A stretch of 64,000 nucleotides of DNA from NCBI RefSeq assembly GCF_001854885.1, contig NZ_MDDV01000060.1, positions 122,426 through 186,425 on the forward strand, in the 5' to 3' direction. A program made the translations under genes and the position numbers. The notes below the pieces were generated by a model. The model was not told the origin of the DNA, did no database searches, and saw nothing but the letters and a program-made list of their open reading frames with translations. Source of the stretch: Ensifer sp. LCM 4579. GTDB lineage: Bacteria; Pseudomonadota; Alphaproteobacteria; Rhizobiales; Rhizobiaceae. This document shows, piece after piece, positions 9,891-19,208 of this stretch (its first letter is position 1; every line of letters begins with the position of its first letter).

Positions 9891-10466
9891 ATGTCGACCG
9901 CAGGCAAAAAGACAGCGCGCGCTTTCGCCGTGGCACTCTTGTCGGTGCTCGCGAGCGCCTGCACGAGCTATCAGCCGGCACCGAAAGCTTTCAGCGAGGC
10001 GACCATCCAGCCCTACCGGCTGGATAGCGGCGACCGGCTGCGCATCAATGTCTTCGAGCAGGCAGCGCTCAGCGGCACCTATACGGTCGATCAGGCGGGC
10101 TATGTCGCCTTTCCGCTGATCGGCGCGGTGCCCACGCGCGGCCATACGCTGCCGGAGCTCGAGGGCATGATCGCCGCCAAGTTGCGTCAGGGATACCTGC
10201 GCGATCCGGACGTGACGATCGAGGTCGACCGCTACCGTTCCGTCTTTATCATGGGCGAGGTGGGCCAGGCCGGCCAATATGCCTATGTGCCGGGCATGAC
10301 AGTGCAGAACGCAATCGCGGTTGCCGGCGGCTTCACGCCGCGCGCCAACCAGGCGAGTGCCGATATCACCCGCAAGATCAACGGCCGCATCATCACCGGC
10401 CGCGTGCCGATCACCGATCCGGTCCTGGCGGGCGACACGATCTATGTTCGCGAACGGCTGTTCTGA
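9891..10466 (+). CDS. Wza-like outer-membrane polysaccharide export lipoprotein
   Basis: Short polysaccharide export protein of 191 residues. A lipoprotein signal peptide ends at LASAC, giving an acylated Cys24. The Poly_export domain follows (YRLDSGDRLRINVFEQ, then YTVDQAGYVAFPLIG). One SLBB segment closes the protein (GEVGQAGQYAYVPGMTVQNA). It lacks the extra SLBB copies and the C-terminal barrel helix of full-length Wza, as is common in rhizobia. First gene of a five-gene plus-strand run, 5 bp before the glycosyltransferase. It resembles UppC of Agrobacterium in size and context. Confidence 0.92.
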   Translation: MSTAGKKTARAFAVALLSVLASACTSYQPAPKAFSEATIQPYRLDSGDRLRINVFEQAALSGTYTVDQAGYVAFPLIGAVPTRGHTLPELEGMIAAKLRQGYLRDPDVTIEVDRYRSVFIMGEVGQAGQYAYVPGMTVQNAIAVAGGFTPRANQASADITRKINGRIITGRVPITDPVLAGDTIYVRERLF

Positions 10467-10471
10467 AGCCG

Positions 10472-11644
10472 ATGCGGAGCGAACGCCCCCTGCGCATCAT
10501 CCATTGTTTCAGGTCGCCGATCGGCGGGATTTTCCGCCACGTGCGCGATCTCGCGGAAGCCCATGCGCGCGCCGGCCATGAAGTTGGGATCTTCTGCGAC
10601 AGCACCACCGGCGGCGCTCATGAGGACGCTCTCTTCGAGGCGGTGCGTCCCCATCTGGCTCTCGGCATCACCCGCACACCGATAGATCGCGCCCTGGGCC
10701 TCTCGGATTTCGGGCTTCTGTGGCGCAGTTACAAGGAAATCAGAAGATTGCAACCGGATGTGCTGCACGGGCACGGCGCCAAAGGTGGCGCGCTCGCACG
10801 CATCATCGGTTCAGCCCTGCGGGTCAACAAGTATCGCGTAGCCCGCCTCTATTCGCCGCATGGCGGCAGCCTGCACTATCGCCGGAAATCGCTGACGGGC
10901 GGCGCCATCTTCCGGCTGGAGCGCTTGCAGGAGCGCCTGACCGACGCCTTGGTCTTCGTCTGCGACTACGAACGCCAGACCTATTTCACGAAGATCGGCC
11001 GCCCGCTGCGCCGCAGCGAACTTGTCCACAACGGCGTCGACGACGCCGAGTTCGTGCCGATCGAGACGAGGCCGGACATGGCCGACTTCGTCTTCATCGG
11101 CATGATGCGGGACCTCAAGGGTCCCGATCTGTTTATAGAGGCCTTTGAATGGGCCGAGCGCCTGACGGGGCGGCGCCTCTCCGCACTGATGATCGGCGAT
11201 GGTCCGCAGCAGCGGCAATATCAGGAAATGGCATCGCGCATGGGGCTCGGGGATCGCCTCAGGCTGCTTCCCGCGATGGCAACCCGCGCGGCATTGTCGC
11301 TCGCGCGGACCGTCGTCATTCCCTCGCGCGCGGAGGCGATGCCGTATCTTCTTCTCGAGGCCCTGGCGGCACGACGGCCGGTGATCGCGACCCGTGTCGG
11401 GGGCATTCCGGAAGTTCTGGGCGCCGACAGTCCGGCGCTTGTCGAGCCGGGCGATGCTGAGGCGCTCGGCCAACTTATGGCCGGAATTGCCGACGACGAG
11501 GGCTGGGCTGACCGGACGATGCCGGATCCCGAGCGGATCAGGATGCGCTTCTCGGCCTCGACTATGGCCTGCCGCATCATGCAGCTTTATCGCGAACTTA
11601 CGGAAGAAGCACTCTACGCAGAAGTGCGGCTTCGCACGACGTAA
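10472..11644 (+). CDS. GT4-family glycosyltransferase
   Basis: Cytosolic retaining glycosyltransferase of 390 residues, predicted to add a sugar to a lipid-linked repeat unit. It has the GT-B layout. The N-terminal domain has the Gly-rich acceptor loop PIGGIFRHVRDLAEAHARAG and HGHGAKGGALARI. The C-terminal nucleotide-sugar domain has FIGMMRDLKGPDLFIEAF and the EX7E motif EAMPYLLLE, followed by RPVIATRVGGIPE. It is a likely paralogue of the 390-residue enzyme at 14596-15768. The sugar donor is not predictable. It lies 5 bp after the Wza-like gene. Confidence 0.9.
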   Translation: MRSERPLRIIHCFRSPIGGIFRHVRDLAEAHARAGHEVGIFCDSTTGGAHEDALFEAVRPHLALGITRTPIDRALGLSDFGLLWRSYKEIRRLQPDVLHGHGAKGGALARIIGSALRVNKYRVARLYSPHGGSLHYRRKSLTGGAIFRLERLQERLTDALVFVCDYERQTYFTKIGRPLRRSELVHNGVDDAEFVPIETRPDMADFVFIGMMRDLKGPDLFIEAFEWAERLTGRRLSALMIGDGPQQRQYQEMASRMGLGDRLRLLPAMATRAALSLARTVVIPSRAEAMPYLLLEALAARRPVIATRVGGIPEVLGADSPALVEPGDAEALGQLMAGIADDEGWADRTMPDPERIRMRFSASTMACRIMQLYRELTEEALYAEVRLRTT

Positions 11645-11677
11645 GCGTTTCTTAGTGGCTTTCTGCTATCCCGACAC

Positions 11678-11772
11678 CCAGCGCCGCGCATCCATAAAGA
11701 TCGCTGCCGCACCTGGAAGTGCTGCGTGTCTTCATCCCAAGATCGAGATCGATTCAAGGAGACATGCAGCAG
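11678..11772 (+). repeat. RIME2-like intergenic repeat, diverged copy
   Basis: Starts with a degenerate CAGCGCCGCGC block and ends GATTCAAGGAGACATGCAGC, the same 3' half as the copy at 33941-34043. It fills most of the space between the first glycosyltransferase and the glycosylphosphotransferase. Confidence 0.6.
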
Positions 11773-11795
11773 GAGTTTAGCGCCGGATAGAGACC

Positions 11796-13358
11796 ATGAA
11801 TCAGTTTGACGGGCCCGAAAGCTTCGACGCAGAAGCGCTTCGCAAAAAGGTTTCAACGATCGGCACGATCGACCGCGAAGCGACACAGGCGGAAAAGGCT
11901 CCAGCCGGGCTCAATCCGCTGGCCCGTCAGATAGCGCTCCAATTTCGCGCCGATAGCTATTCGCCCGCCATGATGATCGGCCTCATCCGGCTCCTGGACT
12001 TCTGCGCCCTCTTCGCCATCGGCTATGCGATCAATACGCAATATGTCGGCCCATCGCTTGCGGACCTGCCGGTCTATATTGCGATTCTGACCGGCGGCTC
12101 GGCCTTTGCCGTCATCGCCATGCAGCTTGCGGATGCCTATCAAGTGCCTGCCCTCAGGGCATGGCTGCGGATGATGCCCCGCATCCTTGGCGCCTGGGCC
12201 GGCGCGTTCGGCGTAATCGCACTGGCCATGTTCTTCCTGAAATCGGGCCATCTCTATTCCCGCGTATGGGTCGGCGGCTGGTTCGCCGCAGGGGTGCTGT
12301 TCCTCGTCGCCGAACGCGTCTTCATCGCCTATTCGATCAAGCATTGGTCTCGCAACGGCACGATGGAACGCCGCGCCGTCATCATCGGCGGCGGCGCACC
12401 GGCAAGGGAACTGATCCGCGCGATCGAGCATCAGCCGGACAACGACATCCGCATCTGCGGCATTTTCGACGACCGGGACGAGCGCCGCTCTCCGAATGTC
12501 ATCGCCGGCTATCCCAAGCTTGGCACCGTCGACGAACTCGTCGAGTTTGCGAGGATGGCCCGCATCGACATGCTGATCTTCTCGCTACCGCTGACGGCGG
12601 AAGACCGCATCCTCACACTCCTGAAGAAACTCTGGGTGCTGCCGGTCGACATCCGCCTTGCGGCCCACGCCAACAACCTGCGCTTTCGCCCCCGCAGCTA
12701 TTCCCACGTCGGACAGGTGCCGATGCTCGACATTTTCGACAAGCCGATCGCCGATTGGGATTCCGTTGCCAAGCGATGCTTCGATGTCTTCTTCAGCCTG
12801 GTCGCGCTCGCGGTGCTCTGGCCGGTAATGCTCGGTGCGGCCATCGCCGTCAAACTCACCTCGCCGGGCCCGATCATCTTCAAGCAGAAGCGGCACGGCT
12901 TCAACAACGAGATCATCGAAGTCTATAAGTTCCGTTCGATGTACACGCATCTGAGCGATCCGACCGCGCGCAACGCCGTCACCAAGGGCGATCCGCGCGT
13001 GACGCCGGTGGGCCGCTTTCTGCGTAAATCCTCGATCGACGAGCTACCGCAGATCTTCAACGTGCTGAAAGGCGAGCTCTCGCTGGTCGGTCCGCGCCCG
13101 CATGCCGTTCACGCGCAGACCCAGGACCGCATCTATTCGGATGTCGTCGAAGGCTATTTTGCCCGCCATCGCGTCAAGCCCGGCGTGACCGGTTGGGCGC
13201 AGATAAACGGCTGGCGCGGCGAGGTCGACAATGACGAGAAGATCCGCTTTCGCACGGCCTTCGACCTCTATTACATCGAGAACTGGTCGCTCTTTCTAGA
13301 CCTGAAGATCCTTTTTCTGACGCCGATGCGCCTGCTCAACACGGAAAACGCTTATTGA
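11796..13358 (+). CDS. Undecaprenyl-phosphate glycosylphosphotransferase, WbaP/UppE type
   Basis: Initiating enzyme of 520 residues that transfers a sugar phosphate to undecaprenyl phosphate at the inner membrane. The N-terminal half has four or five helices followed by a Rossmann-like region (VIIGGGAPARELIRAIE). The C-terminal bacterial sugar transferase domain starts near residue 322 (KRCFDVFFSLVALAVLWP). Its motifs are SPGPIIFKQKRHG, YKFRSMY, SSIDELPQIFNVLKGELSLVGPRPHA and KPGVTGWAQINGWRGE. The arrangement matches exopolysaccharide glycosylphosphotransferases such as UppE. It commits the whole island. The stop overlaps the next start (TTGA). Confidence 0.93.
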   Translation: MNQFDGPESFDAEALRKKVSTIGTIDREATQAEKAPAGLNPLARQIALQFRADSYSPAMMIGLIRLLDFCALFAIGYAINTQYVGPSLADLPVYIAILTGGSAFAVIAMQLADAYQVPALRAWLRMMPRILGAWAGAFGVIALAMFFLKSGHLYSRVWVGGWFAAGVLFLVAERVFIAYSIKHWSRNGTMERRAVIIGGGAPARELIRAIEHQPDNDIRICGIFDDRDERRSPNVIAGYPKLGTVDELVEFARMARIDMLIFSLPLTAEDRILTLLKKLWVLPVDIRLAAHANNLRFRPRSYSHVGQVPMLDIFDKPIADWDSVAKRCFDVFFSLVALAVLWPVMLGAAIAVKLTSPGPIIFKQKRHGFNNEIIEVYKFRSMYTHLSDPTARNAVTKGDPRVTPVGRFLRKSSIDELPQIFNVLKGELSLVGPRPHAVHAQTQDRIYSDVVEGYFARHRVKPGVTGWAQINGWRGEVDNDEKIRFRTAFDLYYIENWSLFLDLKILFLTPMRLLNTENAY

Positions 13359-14599
13359 GTACCGTCGGCATCCCCCATCCCGCCGTTTTCCGGCCTCAGC
13401 TTGCGGCGATTTCTATCCTCGGCTCCGGCCTGGTGGCACTGGCCGTATTCAGTTCGGGCTTCGTCATCGCGGAGCCGGCACCTTATGAAGTGTTCCTGAC
13501 CGGCCTGATCGGCCTCTGGGCCCTGTTCGGCCTGAGGATTTCGCGCGCCACCGCCCCGCTGCTTGCCTTGCTCATCCTCTTCATGGTCGGCGGCGTTCTG
13601 TCGTTAACGGTGATGGCCGACCTCTCGGACGGGCCGATCTATATGGCCGTCTCCGGCTTTCTCGCGCTTTCGGCCGTCTTCTTCGCCGCCATCATCGAGG
13701 AACGCCACCGGCGCCTGCGGTTGATCTTCGACGCATGGGCGGCGGCGGCGGTCGTCACCGCCCTCCTCGGCATTCTCGGCTATTTCGGCGCGATACCCGG
13801 GGCGAGCAGCTTCACGCTCTACGATCGGGCAAAGGGCGCCTTTCAGGATCCGAACGTCTTCGGGCCCTATCTCGCCGCGCCGGTGCTCTACCTGCTCCAC
13901 GGGCTCTTAACGCAACCGATCCGCCGCGCTCCGCTGAAGGTCGCCGGGCTCATCGTGCTGACGCTCGGCGTCTTCCTCTCCTTTTCGCGGGCGGCCTGGG
14001 CACTCAATCTCTTCGGCGTCCTCGCCCTCGTTTTCATCATGCTTCTGAGGGAGCGAAGCGGCCTCTTCCGTCTCAGAATTCTCGTGCTGGCGCTCTGCGG
14101 CATCGTCTTCATTGCGGCGGCCTTGGCGGTCGCGCTGCAGTCGGAGCAGGTTTCGTCACTTTTCTCAAACCGCACCCAGCTCGTGCAGGACTATGACGGC
14201 GGACATCTCGGCCGCTTCGAGCGCCACCGTATCGGCTTTCTCATGTCGATGGAAAAGCCGCTCGGCATCGGCCCCATGGTATTCAGCACGATCTTTCCGG
14301 AAGACGAGCACAATATCTGGCTGAAGTGCCTGACATCCTATGGCTGGCTGGGCTTCGCGGCTTACGTGACGCTGATACTCTGGACCCTATCGCTCGGCTT
14401 CCGGTTCCTGCTGCTCGACCGGCCTTGGCAGCCCCACCTGATGATCGCCTGGATCACGCTGATCGGCCATGTCGGCATCGGCAACGTCATCGACACCGAC
14501 CACTGGCGCCATTTCTACATGCTGCTCGGCGTCATCTGGGGCTGCGCCGCCCTCGAATATCGCAGCCGGCGGCAGGCGCGCGCCCATAGGCTTGCATGA
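13355..14599 (+). CDS. O-antigen polymerase/ligase-like protein (Wzy type)
   Basis: Polytopic membrane protein of 414 residues with about ten to twelve helices. It belongs to the Wzy_C (O-antigen ligase) group. A large periplasmic loop with RFERHRIGFLMSMEKPLGIG and FPEDEHNIWLKCLTSYGWLG contains the conserved His-Asn typical of the domain. It probably polymerises repeat units in the periplasm. Translation appears to begin at TTG 13355, overlapping the previous stop, which suggests coupling. The stop in turn overlaps the next gene's ATG. Confidence 0.87.
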   Translation: MSTVGIPHPAVFRPQLAAISILGSGLVALAVFSSGFVIAEPAPYEVFLTGLIGLWALFGLRISRATAPLLALLILFMVGGVLSLTVMADLSDGPIYMAVSGFLALSAVFFAAIIEERHRRLRLIFDAWAAAAVVTALLGILGYFGAIPGASSFTLYDRAKGAFQDPNVFGPYLAAPVLYLLHGLLTQPIRRAPLKVAGLIVLTLGVFLSFSRAAWALNLFGVLALVFIMLLRERSGLFRLRILVLALCGIVFIAAALAVALQSEQVSSLFSNRTQLVQDYDGGHLGRFERHRIGFLMSMEKPLGIGPMVFSTIFPEDEHNIWLKCLTSYGWLGFAAYVTLILWTLSLGFRFLLLDRPWQPHLMIAWITLIGHVGIGNVIDTDHWRHFYMLLGVIWGCAALEYRSRRQARAHRLA

Positions 14600-15768
14600 G
14601 CATGTCTCCGACCGTCAGACCGCCAGCCAAGCCATTGCGCCTTCTGGAAGTCCTCGAGCCGAGTGGCGGCGGATCCGGAAGGCACTTCCTCGATCTCTGC
14701 CGCGGCATGCATGCGCGCGGCCACCATGTCGAGGCCGTCTATTCGCCCCGGCGCGCCGAAGACGGCTTCCTGCGCGAATTGAAGGAGATCGGTCTTCCCG
14801 CCGTGCACGCGGTCGATATGCATCGTGCGCCCGGGCCCTCCGACCTGCCCGCCTTTCGCGCCATTCAGCGGATCACCCGCAAGGCCGGACCGTTCGATGT
14901 CATTCACGGCCACAGCTCCAAGGCGGGAGCCCTGACGCGGCTGAGGCTTCCGGGCCGGCACGTGCCGCGGGTCTACACGCCGCACGCATTCCGTACCATG
15001 GACCCGACGCTCGGTCGCGGCGGCAGGCTCATCTATGGCGCAATCGAAGCGGCGCTCGCCTGGTTCTTCACCGATCACCTGATTGCCGTTTCCGACGACG
15101 AACGCGCCCATGCCCTCACTCTCGGCCTTCCGGACGCGCGGATTTCGGTCATCGTCAACGGCGTCCTCGCCCCCTCCCCGGGCCTGGCCAAGACGGTGCG
15201 CGCGAGCCTCGGCATTCCGGCCGATGCCTTCGTTTACGGTTTCATCGGCCGGCTGGCAGCCCAGAAGGCGCCGGAGCGCCTGCTCGATGCCTTTCAGCGG
15301 GTCGCCGGTTCGGTCGGCGACAGCCACCTGGTAATGATCGGCGCCGGCGATGCGGAAGAAGAACTCCGGCAATGCATTGACGAAACGGGATTGAAGGACC
15401 GCATTCATCTCACCTCCGCATTCACGGGTCCGCAAGCCGTCTGCGCCTTCGACCTCATCGTCATGCCGAGCCGTTACGAGGCGATGTCCTATGTGATGCT
15501 CGAGGCCGTCGCCGCGGCACGGCCGATCATCATTTCGAACGTCGGCGGCGCGCGCACCGCTGTCGACCACGGCGAAAACGGCTTCATCGTCGCCAATAGC
15601 GACAACGTCTCGCAACTCGCCAAGGCAATGATCGCCGCCGCCGATCCGGAGAGATATGCGGAGCTCGCCGAGGCGGCGGAAGCCCGTAGGAACCGCTTCA
15701 CGCTTGAGCAGATGCTCGACCGGACGGAGGAAATCTATCTGCGTCTGGCGGCACGACGGCAGCGCTGA
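14596..15768 (+). CDS. GT4-family glycosyltransferase
   Basis: GT-B fold glycosyltransferase of 390 residues. It has the acceptor-side loop SGGGSGRHFLDLCRGMHARG, then HGHSSKAGALTRL and YTPHAFRTMDP. The donor-side features are FIGRLAAQKAPERLLDAF and the EX7E motif EAMSYVMLE, followed by RPIIISNVGGARTAVDHGENG. It has the same length and the same block order as the enzyme at 10472-11644, suggesting duplication within the island. The ATG overlaps the Wzy-like stop (ATGA). It is the last gene of the run; no Wzx flippase gene follows. Confidence 0.9.
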   Translation: MSMSPTVRPPAKPLRLLEVLEPSGGGSGRHFLDLCRGMHARGHHVEAVYSPRRAEDGFLRELKEIGLPAVHAVDMHRAPGPSDLPAFRAIQRITRKAGPFDVIHGHSSKAGALTRLRLPGRHVPRVYTPHAFRTMDPTLGRGGRLIYGAIEAALAWFFTDHLIAVSDDERAHALTLGLPDARISVIVNGVLAPSPGLAKTVRASLGIPADAFVYGFIGRLAAQKAPERLLDAFQRVAGSVGDSHLVMIGAGDAEEELRQCIDETGLKDRIHLTSAFTGPQAVCAFDLIVMPSRYEAMSYVMLEAVAAARPIIISNVGGARTAVDHGENGFIVANSDNVSQLAKAMIAAADPERYAELAEAAEARRNRFTLEQMLDRTEEIYLRLAARRQR

Positions 15769-15828
15769 CGCCGCCCGATGCGGCGCGGTGCGGCGGTACG
15801 CGGAGCGGATTGCGTGTTTGTTGAAACG

Positions 15829-15869
15829 AGAGGACCTCACAGCGCGGCGGGCGCGCTGTGAGGTCCTCT
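15829..15869. terminator. Long perfect hairpin between convergent genes
   Basis: Eighteen-base arms starting AGAGGACCTCAC and ending GTGAGGTCCTCT enclose a GCGGG loop. No U-tract follows on either strand. It lies between the polysaccharide operon and the small secreted protein gene. It could act as a bidirectional terminator or an RNA 3'-end stabiliser. Confidence 0.55.
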
Positions 15870-15884
15870 GATGAACGCTGCCGT

Positions 15885-16097
15885 CTATTCTTCAGCGGCC
15901 GCTTCGTCTTGCTGCAGCTTCCGCTGCAGGAGGAGGTAATCGCTCGGGGTGGACTGTTCGGCTTTGGTCACGCTCGCCGTCGTGATCTCCTTGTCCACCG
16001 CGCTGGTCGAGGCCGTCTTGTCGTGGCCAAGGCATGCGGCGGACGCCGCCGTCGTCGACAGGACGAAGGCGGCCGCAAATACGAGGATGCTCTTCAT
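15885..16097 (-). CDS. Small secreted protein of unknown function
   Basis: A 70-residue product with a clear signal peptide (MKSILVFAAAFVLSTTAASA), leaving a mature peptide of about 50 residues with one cysteine (ACLGHDK). The rest is polar, with a Gln/Glu/Ala-rich end (LLLQRKLQQDEAAAEE). The ATG at 16097 has CAGGAGA upstream. I recognise no family beyond small rhizobial exported proteins. A strong hairpin lies 15 bp beyond its stop. Confidence 0.7.
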   Translation of the reverse strand: MKSILVFAAAFVLSTTAASAACLGHDKTASTSAVDKEITTASVTKAEQSTPSDYLLLQRKLQQDEAAAEE

Positions 16098-16263
16098 CGG
16101 GCTTCTCCTGTTGTTGCCGGCGTAGTGTATCCGCGGCAGGGCCGTGATCCAAATCACAAAACGCGCTTTTTCAACGGTGGCAGATCGGGACAAGGATCTC
16201 CATTTTTCCCTTGCGCCGACTGAGCGTTCCGACTAATGAGAGCGGGCTTGTAACAAAGCGGGT

Positions 16264-16340
<77 letters not shown>

Positions 16341-16477
16341 TTTAAGCCCATGCGGACGAGGATTTTGCAGATAGCGGAGAATCTTCGGGCACGATAACGG
16401 TCAAACGTTTCGGTCCGTCTCGGCACGCCGAGTCGAATCGCTTCACCTTCGTTTCGCGAGCCGCGCCCTTTCGTCTT

Positions 16478-16675
16478 TTAACCGGTCATAATCCGCCTGA
16501 TGGCAGCGCGCAGTGTCTCGAATGTGGCCAGCAGTTCATGCGCGAGAGATGCTTTGCGGCCGTCCCGCTCAAATGCGGCGACGATGCTACGCTGTTTCTC
16601 CAGGTGGCGATCAGCCTCGGACAGGTGCCCTGGTGCCGCCGCCAGGTGCTCTTCGATGACTGCCAGTCCATTCAT
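16478..16675 (-). CDS. Conserved hypothetical small protein
   Basis: A 65-residue, soluble, helix-rich protein (HLSEADRHLEKQRSIVAAFER, then LLATFETLRAAIRRI). It has no signal peptide or membrane helix. Its amphipathic pattern suggests a coiled coil. Short proteins of this type are common in Rhizobiaceae, but I know of no assigned function. The start at 16675 (MNGLAVIEEHL) is preferred because upstream residues look untranslated; an in-frame ATG lies further upstream at 16690. It diverges from the small membrane protein at 16774. Confidence 0.6.
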   Translation of the reverse strand: MNGLAVIEEHLAAAPGHLSEADRHLEKQRSIVAAFERDGRKASLAHELLATFETLRAAIRRIMTG

Positions 16676-16773
16676 GCCACAGGATAACATTGTCGTCGGC
16701 AGCGCGAACCGTGCACCTGCGGAACATTTCAACTCCGGAGGTGTTCGGACGCCGAGCGATCGGAGAAGAGCAC

Positions 16774-16974
16774 ATGACCAGACGCTGGGAGCGACTCGCA
16801 TTGATTGGCGCCGCCGTCATCATCATCGCGAGCGCCATCTTGTATATTTACGTCGAAAGATTTCCCGCCGCCGATGAGACGCGGATCGAGGATACGAGGA
16901 GCGAATCGGACGGAGCGGGGCCAGTCGACGAAACACCCCCAAGTGCGACGGGTGATATGGAGAATCCTTCCTGA
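16774..16974 (+). CDS. Small single-pass membrane protein, hypothetical
   Basis: A 66-residue protein. It has a basic N-terminus (MTRRWERLA), one transmembrane helix at about residues 9-28 (IGAAVIIIASAILYIYV) and an acidic, disordered tail. A GGAGAAGAG ribosome site lies just before the ATG. No family recognised. It converges with the MerR gene. Confidence 0.6.
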   Translation: MTRRWERLALIGAAVIIIASAILYIYVERFPAADETRIEDTRSESDGAGPVDETPPSATGDMENPS

Positions 16975-17028
16975 CCACACTCGTCTTCGGGCTTTGCCAA
17001 ATGACGGCAGTGACTCGGTCGACCGGAT

Positions 17029-17559
17029 TCACCGCACCTGGTCGAGCAGCCGCTTGCATTCGAGCAGATCGTAAAGCGCCTCCTGCAGCAGCGCCCGGTC
17101 CTCCTTGCTGACGGATGCCTTGCCGAGCGAGATTTCCGCCTCGTCGCTACCGCCGCCGAAGGAGAAGAAGCGACGGCTCGGCGGCGCCTTGGCGCGGCCG
17201 ACGATCTGGTCCTCCTCGGCAATGCCCGCCTTCGGCGGCGCCGGTTCCTCGTGGCTGGACGCGGCAAGAGCCTCGACGGCCGCAAGGTCGCCGCTGGCGA
17301 TGGCGGCGACGAACTTGTTGCCATTGGCCTTCAGGAGCTTCTGCACGCCCTTGATCGTATAGCCGTGATCATAGAGCAGATGTCGGATGCCCTTGAGCAG
17401 GTCGACATCCTCGGGACGGTAATAGCGCCGGCCACCACCGCGCTTCATCGGCTTGATCTGCTGGAAGCGCGTCTCCCAGAACCTCAGCACGTGTTGCGGC
17501 AGATCGAGTTCGTCTGCGACCTCGCTGATGGTACGGAAGGCATCCGGGCTCTTTTCCAT
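17029..17559 (-). CDS. MerR family transcriptional regulator
   Basis: DNA-binding protein of 176 residues with an N-terminal MerR winged helix ([25 protein letters not shown], in the first 35 residues). The Arg/Tyr-rich wing [18 protein letters not shown] follows. The rest is a variable linker and a helical C-terminal end that lacks the cysteines of metal sensors. This is the MerR paralogue found next to ihfA in many alphaproteobacteria. Its inducer is unknown. It lies 219 bp downstream of ihfA on the same strand. Confidence 0.92.
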   Translation of the reverse strand: MEKSPDAFRTISEVADELDLPQHVLRFWETRFQQIKPMKRGGGRRYYRPEDVDLLKGIRHLLYDHGYTIKGVQKLLKANGNKFVAAIASGDLAAVEALAASSHEEPAPPKAGIAEEDQIVGRAKAPPSRRFFSFGGGSDEAEISLGKASVSKEDRALLQEALYDLLECKRLLDQVR

Positions 17560-17778
17560 ATCGTCCCAATCTCCACGCGGCGGGCAAGCGCATCGCCGGC
17601 CGCCACAACAGCTTTAATCGCTGCGTCATTCCTCGGGCGCATCGGCTCAAGGAATGCTGCAGCAGCGCACGATCGACCGGCGCAGTGAACGGATCAATGC
17701 GCGATGATCGCACGAATCAGACCAATTTCAACGGTTTATGAAAGTGTTTTCAACCGCATTTACGGTTGCGGCAGCCGA

Positions 17779-18117
17779 TCAGGAAGCTGCATCGGCATGC
17801 TTCTGCTTGGCCTTGCGGGTCAGATGCGCCTTCAGCACGCGCTGCTTCAAGACGTTCGAAGCCTTGAAGGTCATGACGCGGCGCGGCGAGATCGGCACTT
17901 CCTCGCCCGTCTTGGGGTTTCGCCCGATGCGCTCGTTCTTGTCGCGCACCTGGAAAGTTGCGAAAGAAGACAGCTTCACGCTCTCGCCCCGCACGATAGC
18001 GTTGCAGATCTCGTCGATGACGGTCTCCACAAGTTCGGCGGACTCCGTCCGAGACAATCCGACCTTGCGAAAAACCGACTCAGCCAAGTCCGCTCGTGTT
18101 ACTGTTTTCCCGCTCAT
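17779..18117 (-). CDS. ihfA: Integration host factor subunit alpha
   Basis: DNA-bending protein of 112 residues of the HU/IHF family, which pairs with IHF-beta. Family hallmarks are [17 protein letters not shown] at the N-terminus, [26 protein letters not shown] and [14 protein letters not shown]. The last two include the beta-arm with the intercalating proline. It has the longer Lys/Ala-rich tail usual in rhizobia. It lies downstream of fabH on the same strand, the conserved plsX-fabH-ihfA order. Confidence 0.97.
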   Translation of the reverse strand: MSGKTVTRADLAESVFRKVGLSRTESAELVETVIDEICNAIVRGESVKLSSFATFQVRDKNERIGRNPKTGEEVPISPRRVMTFKASNVLKQRVLKAHLTRKAKQKHADAAS

Positions 18118-18219
18118 CTTCCCCCACCGATATCTGGCATGCCGATCAGCGGAAGAAGACTATTGCCCTTGCCTTTTCCGGTCAAGCGCCTGCCTTACTT
18201 CAATTATTTTCTTTCTGCC

Positions 18220-19191
18220 TCACCAGCGGAGAAGAACCGAGCCCCAGGTGAACCCGCCGCCCATGGCCTCGAGCATCACAAGGTCACCCCTCTTGATCCG
18301 CCCATCGGCAGCTGCGGTGTCGAGCGCGAGCGGAATGGAGGCTGCTGACGTATTGCCATGCTGGTCCACCGTCACGACAACCTTTTCGAGTGGGATGCCG
18401 AGCTTCCTGGCCGAGCCGTCGATAATGCGGCGATTGGCCTGGTGCGGGACGAGCCAGTCGACGTCGTCGGCCGTCGTCCCCGTCGCCTCGAAAGCGGCCT
18501 CGATCACGTCGGTGATCATGCCGACCGCGTGCTTGAAGACCTCACGTCCTTCCATGCGGAGATGGCCGACCGTACCGGTCGTCGACGGGCCGCCGTCGAC
18601 ATAGAGTTTGTCGCCATGGACGCCGTCGGAGCGCAGTTGCGCAGTCAGGACGCCGCGATCGGCATTGGTGCCCTCGCCATTTGCGGCTTCGAGGATGAGG
18701 GCGCCGGCGCCGTCGCCGAAGAGCACGCAGGTCGTGCGGTCGGACCAGTCGAGAATGCGCGAGAAGGTCTCAGCGCCAATCACCAGGGCGCGGCTGGCAA
18801 GGCCTCCGCGAATATAGGCATCCGCCGTCGCAACCGCATAGACGAAGCCGGAGCAGACCGCCTGCAGGTCGAACGCCGCCCCGTGGCGCATGCCGAGACG
18901 GTTTTGGATATTGACCGCCGTCGCAGGGAAAGTGTTGTCGGGGGTCGAGGTCGCGACGATAATCAGGTCGAGATCGTCGGGTGTCAGCCCGGCCCTCTGA
19001 AGGGCGGCGCGGGCGGCTCCCTCGCCCAGCGACGCCGTCGTCTCGCCCTCTCCGGCTATGTAGCGCTGGCGAATGCCGGTCCGCTGCACGATCCACTCAT
19101 CGGACGTGTCGACCCGGGATTCCATTTCCTTATTGGTCATCACCCGCTTCGGCAGCGCTGCGCCGAAACCGCGAACGACAGAACGGATCAT
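18220..19191 (-). CDS. fabH: Beta-ketoacyl-ACP synthase III
   Basis: Condensing enzyme of 323 residues that joins acetyl-CoA to malonyl-ACP to start fatty acid synthesis. The catalytic triad is visible: Cys113 in [12 protein letters not shown], His in [10 protein letters not shown] and Asn in [10 protein letters not shown]. The glycine-rich C-terminal [13 protein letters not shown] closes the fold. It begins 17 bp after plsX, so the two phospholipid/fatty acid genes form an operon continuing to ihfA. Confidence 0.98.
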   Translation of the reverse strand: MIRSVVRGFGAALPKRVMTNKEMESRVDTSDEWIVQRTGIRQRYIAGEGETTASLGEGAARAALQRAGLTPDDLDLIIVATSTPDNTFPATAVNIQNRLGMRHGAAFDLQAVCSGFVYAVATADAYIRGGLASRALVIGAETFSRILDWSDRTTCVLFGDGAGALILEAANGEGTNADRGVLTAQLRSDGVHGDKLYVDGGPSTTGTVGHLRMEGREVFKHAVGMITDVIEAAFEATGTTADDVDWLVPHQANRRIIDGSARKLGIPLEKVVVTVDQHGNTSAASIPLALDTAAADGRIKRGDLVMLEAMGGGFTWGSVLLRW

Positions 19192-19208
19192 CTGCTAAAA
19201 CCTTTCAT

